A DNA stretch of 5,240 nt from assembly GCA_014802705.1 (NCBI GenBank), contig JAAVBR010000038.1, positions 1-5,240 of the forward strand. The letters are read 5' to 3'. The stretch is from a bacterium (GTDB taxonomy: Bacteria > Pseudomonadota > Alphaproteobacteria > Rs-D84). Made by a program: the position numbers and the translations under genes. This document shows positions 1-5,040 of this stretch, in pieces (position 1 is the stretch's first letter; every line of letters starts with the position of its first letter). The notes beneath the pieces are model-generated. The model was given only the letters and a program-made list of their open reading frames with translations, was not told the DNA's origin and searched no databases.

Positions 1-36
1 ACGTATTCTAGGAACCGAACTCTCTAACCACCCCGT

Positions 37-67
37 CACCTCCGGTGCCACCCCTCCAATGGAGGGG
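37..67. repeat. Double-hairpin GC-rich repeat unit
   Basis: Two adjacent small hairpins are visible: CACC-TCC-GGTG at 37-47, and a perfect 7-bp stem CCCCTCC-AAT-GGAGGGG at 51-67. No T-run follows on either strand, so an intrinsic terminator is unlikely. The pattern, including the flanking CCACCCCG at 28-35, resembles dispersed repeats I associate with gut and alphaproteobacterial genomes; that family link is from memory and untested. Only one copy lies in this window. Confidence 0.5.
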
Positions 68-102
68 AACTTGGTACGTTCTTAATCACGCCATAAAGCC
101 CC

Positions 103-256
103 CTTGTCATCGCGAGGGTAGCGGCAGAGCAAGGCGGGGCCCATGCCCGTGGCGATCCAGTCAATAAAAAAGGTATATATCCTTATTATTCACTGGATTG
201 CCACGCGACGCGCGCCATTGTTTTCACAATGGACACGCGACGCTCGCAATGACAAG
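103..256. repeat. Compound 154-bp palindromic (MITE/REP-like) element
   Basis: The outer arms are CTTGTCATCGCGAG (103-116) and CTCGCAATGACAAG (243-256), complementary at 13 of 14 positions. The inner arms are CGTGGCGATCCAGT (148-161) and ACTGGATTGCCACG (192-205), also 13 of 14. The tip continues as an A/T-rich stem (163-173 against 181-190) around a TATATAT loop. The right arm holds its own perfect hairpin, CCATTGT-TTTC-ACAATGG at 215-232, bounded by an exact 10-bp direct repeat CACGCGACGC (202-211 and 234-243). The outer and inner arms match the known 'TCATTGCGAG...GCAATCCAG' class of dispersed alphaproteobacterial repeats. No transposase is present, so it would be non-autonomous. As RNA from polA read-through it would fold into a long hairpin. 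Confidence 0.8.
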
Positions 257-287
257 AGTTCTTAAGTTCCAAGTATTAGAACACAAT

Positions 288-314
288 GGATCCGGGCCCG
301 GTCGCAGGGATGAC
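288..314. repeat. Short palindromic repeat with CCGGGCCCGG core
   Basis: A perfect 10-bp palindrome CCGGGCCCGG (292-301) sits inside a TGGATCC...GGGATGACA frame (288-314). That frame matches the dispersed 'GGATCC...GGGATGACAG' repeats of alphaproteobacteria, a family recognised from memory. It ends 11 bases before the polA stop codon, so a polA transcript would carry this stem in its 3' untranslated region. No T-run follows on the minus strand. Confidence 0.5.
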
Positions 315-325
315 AGTAAAGTTCT

Positions 326-3103
326 TTATTTTCCCCACACGTTCCCGATGACGTATTCGGCGCGCAGGGGCACCGATAATTGGGCCACATTTTCCATGGC
401 CGCCTGGATGCGGCGGGCGAATTCGTCCGCCACCGCGGCGTCACATTCAAAGACCATTTCATCGTGTACCTGCATAATCATGCGGATTTTGTCCGGCGCC
501 GCGCGCATAATATCCCGGTCAATGTTCACCATCGCGCGCCGCATCAGGTCGGCTTCGAACCCCTGGATCGGGGCATTGATGGCCGCGCGCAGGGCGTACG
601 CCCGCAGGCGCGGATTTTTTACGTCCGGCAATTCAATCCGGCGGCCCCATGGCGTCATCACGTACCCGTGGGCCAGCGCAAATTCCCGTGTGCGTTCCAT
701 ATATTCCCGTATTTCCGGCAGACCCGCCATATACGAATCGATCAGGGCCTGGGCGTCGCCGCGTGACATACCCAACTGTGATGCCAGGCCAAACGACGAA
801 ATGCCATAGACGATCGAGAAATTCACCGTCTTGGCCGCGCGGCGTTTATCGGCCGGCACGGGGGCGTCTGGGGCAATGTCAAAAATTCGGCGGGCGGTTT
901 GGGCGTGAATGTCGTCGCCCGTGTGAAAGGTTTCTTTGAACGTTTTGACGTCCGCCACATCCGCCAACAGGCGCAATTGAATCTGGGAATAATCGACCGA
1001 AATCAATACCCGCCCCGTGGGCGCGACAAAGCACTTGCGAATCTCTTCGCCCAGGTGCGTTTTAATCGGAATGTTTTGCAGGTTCGGGTCCCGCGACGAC
1101 AGGCGGCCTGTGTTGGTGCTGGTCTGTAAATAGGTGGTGTGAATCCGGCCGTCGGATGCAATCTGGTGCGGCAACGCGTCCGCGTAAGTGCCCGCCAGTT
1201 TTGCAATTGAACGCCAATTCAGAATCTTTTCCACGATCGGGTGCGCGTCAATCATATCGTTCAGGGCCGCCGCGTCGGTGGAACGCCGTTTATTTTCCGG
1301 CAAATGCAATTCGTCGAACAAAACGGTGCCCAGTTGTTTGGGACTGGCGATATTAAATTCGTGCCCGGCCAAATCCCAGATTTCGGATTCCAGGGTGCGC
1401 AACTGTTCATGAAACACGCCCGACAATTCCCGCAAGCCCCCCCGGTTGACCAAGACGCCCATCCGTTCCATGCCCAACAGGACCGGCATCAATGGCAAAT
1501 CGCACGTGTCATAGAGGTGCCGCAGCGTTTCATTCGCGTCCAATTGCGGCCGCATCAATTGATAGAGCGCCATGCACACCGATGCGTCTTCGGCCGCGTA
1601 GGGCGCCGCCGCATCAATATCCAATGTGTCAAACCGGCGGTCGGCATCACGTGTCTTGGGCGGGAACAGCGATTCGAATGTGATATTTTCGTGCCCCAGG
1701 TAACGCCGCGCCAATTCGTCCAGCCCATGCGTATGCGTCGTGCCATGCAGGGCATAGGACAACAGCATCGTATCATCAACCGGGCGGATTTTATCCGTAT
1801 CCCATCCTGCGTTGGCCAAGATGTGTAAATCGAATTTCAGGTTGTGGCCGACCTTTACAATATCCGGGCGGGTTAAAATCGGTCCCAATTTATCCCGCAC
1901 GGTATCAATATCCAACTGGTCCGGGGCGGCCGCGTCGGCGTCAAACAAATTGTCCGCCACCGCGCGATGGGCGATGGGGATATAGACGCCGTGGTCCGGT
2001 GTCGCCGCCAGGCACAGGCCCACCAATTGATCCGTCATGGGATCCAGGCCCGTTGTTTCCGTATCAATCGCCAGGCAATCGGTCACCGTCGCCAAAAACG
2101 CGTCCAGTGCCGCCGCGTCCCGAATAACCGCAAAGGTCTGGGCCACGGCTGTGGCCGTCGTCGGCGATGGCGTCGGCGTGACGTCCACCGGGCAAACGGA
2201 CGTTGCCCAGGGTTCGGGGGTGGGGCAGGCGTCCGCCTGAAATTTATCCAGCGGAAATAACTTTTCAACCTTGGCCGCCAGGGCCGGACTTTCCACCGTA
2301 TTTTTGATAAAGTCCAATGCCGCCGGCGTCTGAAAACAAAACGGCGCCAGGTGCAGGCCCGCCAAATCAACGTCTGTTTTCAATTGCACCAACCGGCGCG
2401 AGATATAGGCCATTTCCCGATTGTCCCGCAGCAGCGTCCGCAGGCGTTCGTTCGGAACATCGTCCAGGTGCGCGTACAGGTTATCCAAATCGCCAAATGC
2501 GTTGATCAGTTCTGCGGCCTTTTTCGGGCCGATGCCGGGCACGCCCGGCACGTTGTCGGTGGCGTCGCCCATTAAACTTTGCACATCCACCACGCGGTCC
2601 GGCGTCACGCCGAATTTTTCCAGAACCTGGGGCGCGCGGACATCGCGTTGCTTCATCCCGTCGTATAAATAAACGTTGTCAGACACCAGTTGCATTAAAT
2701 CCTTGTCACTGGTGATGATGCGGGTGCCGCCCGGGATGTCGCCGTTTTGCGTCGCCAGGGTCGCGATGACATCATCAGCCTCTACCCCCGGGACACAGAG
2801 GACCGCCATCCCGCACGCCGCCAGGCCGGTGCGAATCATGCCGCCCTGGGCGATTAAATCGGCGGGTGTTTCCGTGCGGTTCATTTTGTACGCGGGGTAA
2901 ATATCTTGGCGGAATGTGATGCGGGATGCGTCAAAGACACAGACGAACATATCGTCAGGTTTCGCCGCCGCCAACACCGGCAAAATCATATTAAAAAATC
3001 CAAACACCGCCCCCGTCGGGACACCGTCGCGGCGTGTCAGGCGACTGTGCACCCCGTAATAGGCGCGAAACAGTAATGAATTCCCATCAATCAGTGTCAG
3101 CAT
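326..3103 (-). CDS. polA: DNA polymerase I, three-domain (5'-nuclease, proofreading, polymerase)
   Basis: Fills gaps and removes RNA primers in Okazaki-fragment maturation and excision repair. 925 aa, near the 928 of E. coli. The 5'-nuclease domain (about 1-285) has DGN at 6-8, VEADD at 107-111, TSDKD at 131-135, GDATDN at 179-184 and the helix-hairpin-helix GVPGIGPKKA. A Pro/Thr-rich linker (about 288-322) follows. The 3'-5' exonuclease has all three motifs: DTET (347-350), HNLKFD (420-425) and YAAED (502-506), so proofreading should work. The polymerase domain has TGRLSSRDPNLQNIP (665-679), motif A VDYSQIQLR (703-711), the O-helix R754/K758/F762/Y766 and motif C QVHDE (878-882). Oddities: the motif A Glu is Gln709, the following His is Asp715, O-helix Gly is Ser763, and QG-TA/SA is QGFE (847-850). 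The ATG at 3103 is chosen because GGGGGA precedes it and homology starts there; an in-frame ATG at 3145 has no ribosome site. Confidence 0.97.
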   Translation of the reverse strand: MLTLIDGNSLLFRAYYGVHSRLTRRDGVPTGAVFGFFNMILPVLAAAKPDDMFVCVFDASRITFRQDIYPAYKMNRTETPADLIAQGGMIRTGLAACGMAVLCVPGVEADDVIATLATQNGDIPGGTRIITSDKDLMQLVSDNVYLYDGMKQRDVRAPQVLEKFGVTPDRVVDVQSLMGDATDNVPGVPGIGPKKAAELINAFGDLDNLYAHLDDVPNERLRTLLRDNREMAYISRRLVQLKTDVDLAGLHLAPFCFQTPAALDFIKNTVESPALAAKVEKLFPLDKFQADACPTPEPWATSVCPVDVTPTPSPTTATAVAQTFAVIRDAAALDAFLATVTDCLAIDTETTGLDPMTDQLVGLCLAATPDHGVYIPIAHRAVADNLFDADAAAPDQLDIDTVRDKLGPILTRPDIVKVGHNLKFDLHILANAGWDTDKIRPVDDTMLLSYALHGTTHTHGLDELARRYLGHENITFESLFPPKTRDADRRFDTLDIDAAAPYAAEDASVCMALYQLMRPQLDANETLRHLYDTCDLPLMPVLLGMERMGVLVNRGGLRELSGVFHEQLRTLESEIWDLAGHEFNIASPKQLGTVLFDELHLPENKRRSTDAAALNDMIDAHPIVEKILNWRSIAKLAGTYADALPHQIASDGRIHTTYLQTSTNTGRLSSRDPNLQNIPIKTHLGEEIRKCFVAPTGRVLISVDYSQIQLRLLADVADVKTFKETFHTGDDIHAQTARRIFDIAPDAPVPADKRRAAKTVNFSIVYGISSFGLASQLGMSRGDAQALIDSYMAGLPEIREYMERTREFALAHGYVMTPWGRRIELPDVKNPRLRAYALRAAINAPIQGFEADLMRRAMVNIDRDIMRAAPDKIRMIMQVHDEMVFECDAAVADEFARRIQAAMENVAQLSVPLRAEYVIGNVWGK

Positions 3104-3171
3104 GATTTGTCCCCCGATGAACGAGGGCGCCCAACGCGCCCCCATCCCATTTTGTTTTTATGTTGTTTTTT
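3104..3171 (-). promoter_or_regulatory. polA leader: A-rich spacer, hairpin and ribosome-binding site
   Basis: Read on the minus strand, the stop codon of the upstream gene is followed by a run of A-rich sequence (about 3151-3171), then a GC hairpin. That hairpin is GGGCGC-GTTGG-GCGCCC (3125-3141, 6-bp stem). Next comes a purine-rich ribosome site GGGGGA (3110-3115), six bases before the polA ATG. The hairpin is not followed by T residues, so it is not an intrinsic terminator for the upstream gene. I could not find a convincing -35/-10 pair, so polA may be co-transcribed with the barrel gene or use an unrecognised promoter. Confidence 0.5.
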
Positions 3172-3702
3172 TTAGAAGACGTAGCGTAATTTCACGCGCG
3201 CATCGTATTGCAACAGGTTGGCGGTGTCGTCACCGGTCTTGAAGACGTGGTTGGCGTACAGAACGCGGCCTTCGACATCGATGTCAAACGGGATGATCGG
3301 CAACGCCAGCGTCACCCCCAACATCCCCTGATACGCCGGGGCGCGTTCCGCACCCAGGTCATCAAATTCCCCGTCAAAGACCATCCCCATACCGGCGCCC
3401 AAATACGGCTTTACAATCGGCATGGGCAATTTGACATACCCGTTGACCATCGCCAGGTGCAATTTCGCATCGTCGTGGGTCAGATAGTTATATTCCACTT
3501 CGCCCCGGACCAGGGGAATGTTGATCCCCAGCATGGCGCCGTAACTCTGTGATGAAAAGGAATCATGTCCGTCGGCAAACCATGTGGCACGCCCCAGACC
3601 GGCCGATGCCCCGGCATAAATGTCAAACAGCATGTTCGCGTTCGCGGGTCCCGCCACCAGGGCTGATGCCAAGGCAACCGAGGCCAGAGATTTTAATTTC
3701 AT
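3172..3702 (-). CDS. Small outer-membrane beta-barrel protein (8-strand type)
   Basis: A 176-aa predicted outer-membrane protein. Residues 1-22 form a Sec signal peptide: basic MKLK, a hydrophobic Ala/Leu/Val core, and an A-N-A cleavage site after residue 22. The mature chain is about 154 aa. It shows alternating amphipathic strands such as KPYLGAGMGM, QGMLGVTLAL, DIDVEGRVLY and YDARVKLRYVF. It ends in Phe with aromatic/hydrophobic residues at alternating positions, the usual C-terminal BAM recognition signal. The size fits an 8-stranded barrel of the OmpA-N/OmpX/OmpW-like 'outer membrane beta-barrel' superfamily. No OmpA peptidoglycan-binding domain follows. A strong ribosome site AAAGGAGA (3708-3715) precedes the ATG. 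It lies upstream of polA on the same strand and is divergent from pth. The substrate or role is unknown; structural adhesion or membrane stability are only possibilities. Confidence 0.85.
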   Translation of the reverse strand: MKLKSLASVALASALVAGPANANMLFDIYAGASAGLGRATWFADGHDSFSSQSYGAMLGINIPLVRGEVEYNYLTHDDAKLHLAMVNGYVKLPMPIVKPYLGAGMGMVFDGEFDDLGAERAPAYQGMLGVTLALPIIPFDIDVEGRVLYANHVFKTGDDTANLLQYDARVKLRYVF

Positions 3703-3749
3703 ATTTTTCTCCTTTGTGTGATATTATAATAAAAGAAAGAGGTACCCTG
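3703..3749. promoter_or_regulatory. 47-bp divergent promoter region, barrel gene / pth
   Basis: The spacer contains the palindrome TATTATAATA (3722-3731), giving a perfect TATAAT on both strands: 3725-3730 on plus for pth and 3723-3728 on minus for the barrel gene. On the minus strand TTGCAT (3750-3755, inside the pth start) lies 18 bases from a TATTAT (3726-3731), a plausible sigma70 promoter. No good -35 is seen for the plus direction. Both leaders would be very short but keep their ribosome sites: AAAGGAGA (3708-3715, minus) and GAGG (3739-3742, plus). The two polymerases would compete for the same -10 DNA. Confidence 0.5.
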
Positions 3750-4283
3750 ATGCAAGAAAATAAACCTATTTTGGTGGTGGGATTGGGCAATCCCGGCAAT
3801 GAATATGCCCGCACGCGCCACAATGTCGGATTTATGGCGGTAACGGCGCTGGCCGGGGCGGATGCATCATGGCGCACGGAAAAGAAGGCCCAGACCGCCA
3901 CCGTCACGCGCGGGGGGCGTAAATATATTTTCGTCATGCCCCAGACGTTTATGAACAACAGTGGCGACGCCGTGGGGCCCTTGATGGCGTTTTACAAGAT
4001 ACCCCTGGAAAATCTGGTCGTGATTCATGATGACATGGATTTGAAAATCGGGGAACGGCGGCATAAAATCGGCGGGGGCAGTGCCGGCCACAACGGCATT
4101 CGGTCCATTGATGCGGCGGTGGGGGCGAATTACCATCGCCTGCGCATCGGGATTGGGCACCCACGGGATCTGGGGTTGCCGATAAACCCGGCGGATTGGG
4201 TTCTGGGGAAATTTAGCGATGAACAAATCGCCGCGATTAACGCGGCGATTGACGGGATTGATTTGGAAAGCCTGGGGGCCTAG
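3750..4283 (+). CDS. pth: Peptidyl-tRNA hydrolase
   Basis: Cytosolic enzyme that cleaves the ester bond of peptidyl-tRNAs dropped by stalled ribosomes, freeing tRNA for reuse; essential in most bacteria. The 177-aa protein has the family signature GLGNPG (11-16), the catalytic TRHNVGF (22-28, with His24 equivalent to E. coli His20), the FMNNSG loop (67-72, Asn69), HDDMD (93-97, Asp94) and the GGGSAGHNGIRSI block (108-120, with His114/Asn115). Asn14 matches E. coli Asn10. The chain ends soon after VLGKF, roughly 15-20 residues shorter than E. coli Pth, so the C-terminal helix is trimmed. I chose the ATG at 3750 because homology begins right after it and GAGG lies seven bases upstream; the open frame extends further 5' without similarity. 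The stop codon overlaps that of the convergent peptidase gene. The usual neighbours rplY and ychF are not in view. Confidence 0.96.
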   Translation: MQENKPILVVGLGNPGNEYARTRHNVGFMAVTALAGADASWRTEKKAQTATVTRGGRKYIFVMPQTFMNNSGDAVGPLMAFYKIPLENLVVIHDDMDLKIGERRHKIGGGSAGHNGIRSIDAAVGANYHRLRIGIGHPRDLGLPINPADWVLGKFSDEQIAAINAAIDGIDLESLGA

Positions 4284-4909
4284 CGCACAAATTCGCCGTT
4301 GGTTTTCAAAATCCAATCGCACATCCCCAGTTTCAAACATTCGTCCGGCATCAGATAGCCGCCTTCGTCACGCATCAACTGTTTGAGCCGTTGGGGCGGG
4401 ATGTTGGTGTGTTTTAAATAAATCGACTGTAACGCCGTCCGGGATTTTTTCATATAGGCGGCGATTTTATCCACTTCGGATTCTTGGGTGAATTTCCAGT
4501 TCCATGTGCCCCAATGAACCATATGGACTGCGTTTTCGTGCATAATCCGGAATCCGGGCGTGCCCTGGACCGCCAGCATGCTGGCCGAACTGCCGGCCAG
4601 GCCGGTCGCCGTGGTGCGGATAATGGCGCCCTTGGACTTGGCAATACCCAACAGATGTAAAATGGTGCTGAGGCAATAAATGTTGCCCCCGGGGGAATTG
4701 ATGATAACGTCAATGATCCGCGGTGTTTTGGGCAGATTGTCCAGGACATAGGGATTGACGGTCGGCGCCGCGATGGGACAGGACTTCTGGACCGGTAACC
4801 GCATCACCAAATCGGTTAAATCACCGACCAGGCGGGCGATGCTGTCGGGGTTTATTGAATCCAAAATACAAACTTTTGTATCGTACAGGTAATTGTTGCT
4901 GTCGCTCAT
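4280..4909 (-). CDS. Divergent ClpP-like serine peptidase
   Basis: A 209-aa cytosolic protein with the ClpP/crotonase fold. Visible motifs: INSPGG (70-75) forming the oxyanion strand; GLAGSSASMLAVQG (103-116), aligning with the ClpP GQAASMGAFLLAAG block and placing the nucleophile at Ser107; HMVHWG (129-134), placing the general base at His132; and RDEGGYLMPDECLKLGMCDWIL-type C-terminal segment (180-201), where Asp181 probably completes the triad after a two-residue insertion. Between the first helix (about 22-37) and the oxyanion strand there are about 20 extra residues (about 39-63), absent from housekeeping ClpP. It is therefore probably not the main ClpXP subunit; a paralogue, a prophage/SppA-like relative or a specialised peptidase remain possible. 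The ATG at 4909 is supported by AAAGGT nine bases upstream. It is monocistronic, convergent with pth and divergent from nifJ. A Clp ATPase partner is not visible. Confidence 0.85.
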   Translation of the reverse strand: MSDSNNYLYDTKVCILDSINPDSIARLVGDLTDLVMRLPVQKSCPIAAPTVNPYVLDNLPKTPRIIDVIINSPGGNIYCLSTILHLLGIAKSKGAIIRTTATGLAGSSASMLAVQGTPGFRIMHENAVHMVHWGTWNWKFTQESEVDKIAAYMKKSRTALQSIYLKHTNIPPQRLKQLMRDEGGYLMPDECLKLGMCDWILKTNGEFVR

Positions 4910-4931
4910 ATTTGTAACCTTTGTTTTTTAG

Positions 4932-4959
4932 ATAATAATACAAATTTAACAATTGTCAA
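4932..4959 (-). promoter_or_regulatory. Sigma70-type promoter of the ClpP-like gene
   Basis: On the minus strand a consensus -35 TTGACA (4954-4959) is separated by 16 bases from TATTAT (4932-4937). Transcription would start near 4925, giving a leader of about 16 bases that still includes the ribosome site AAAGGT (4917-4922). The -35 lies inside the TTAACAATTGTCAA palindrome, so a protein bound there would block this promoter. Confidence 0.65.
4946..4959. promoter_or_regulatory. FNR/FixK-like palindrome, candidate operator
   Basis: TTAACAATTGTCAA is a 14-bp inverted repeat with one mismatched pair. It has the layout of CRP/FNR-superfamily sites (TTGAY-N4-RTCAA): the right half GTCAA fits and the left half TTAAC differs at one base. 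It overlaps the -35 of the ClpP-like promoter and lies about 56-58 bases upstream of the predicted nifJ start, near a class I activator position. Regulator identity is inferred from the site shape and from PFOR being an anaerobic enzyme. Confidence 0.4.
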
Positions 4960-4973
4960 TATTTTAATAAAAC

Positions 4974-5002
4974 TTGCCTTGGGATGAAAATCGGGGTATG
5001 AT
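4974..5002 (+). promoter_or_regulatory. Sigma70-type promoter of nifJ
   Basis: TTGCCT (4974-4979) and TATGAT (4997-5002) are spaced by exactly 17 bases, with 4/6 and 5/6 matches to consensus. Transcription would begin around 5008-5011. The ribosome site AAGGGA (5027-5032) follows, eight bases before the ATG at 5041. A second -10-like TATAAA lies at 5010-5015 without an obvious -35. Confidence 0.6.
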
Positions 5003-5040
5003 GGGCGGGTATAAAATATGTGTCCAAAGGGAAAGAAAAT

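Larger units (their letters stand above)
1..325. other. Gene-free, repeat-rich region downstream of polA
   Basis: I see no credible protein or RNA gene here. Short open frames cross it but have no ribosome-binding site or recognisable protein. The space is filled by three palindromic units, at about 37-67, 103-256 and 288-314, listed separately, joined by short AT-richer stretches. GTTCT at 258-262 and AGAAC at 278-282 could also form a weak stem. No GC stem followed by a strong T-run terminates polA on the minus strand; the only T-run (six T, complement of 166-171) lies at the tip of the large palindrome behind a weak stem. It reads as a landing zone for small non-autonomous repeats. Confidence 0.7.

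Noticed and set aside
51..67. CCCCTCC-AAT-GGAGGGG as an intrinsic terminator
   Set aside because: The stem is good, but neither strand has a T-run after it.
103..256. CRISPR or tRNA-like structure in the repeat region
   Set aside because: There are no regularly spaced identical repeats and no cloverleaf or CCA-type acceptor; the structure is one long inverted repeat.
198..809. 203-codon plus-strand open frame starting in the repeats
   Set aside because: It begins in the palindromic repeat and continues antisense to polA motif C; no recognisable protein.
1241..1828. 195-codon open frame on the plus strand inside polA
   Set aside because: It is antisense to the conserved proofreading and polymerase domains, has no ribosome site and its composition (Arg/Gln/His-rich) is that of a shadow frame.
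3125..3141. Hairpin after the barrel gene as a terminator
   Set aside because: Read on the minus strand it is followed by TCGTTCATC, not a T-run; the T-rich stretch lies on the opposite side and strand.
3104..3145. Upstream in-frame start giving PolA 14 extra residues
   Set aside because: The extension has no family similarity and no ribosome site, whereas the ATG at 3103 has GGGGGA six bases away.
3549..3749. Longer N-terminus of Pth from an upstream ATG
   Set aside because: It would run antisense through the barrel protein signal peptide; the ATG at 3750 has a ribosome site and matches the family start.
3867..4340. 157-codon minus-strand open frame over pth
   Set aside because: Antisense to the catalytic core of pth, with no start signals.
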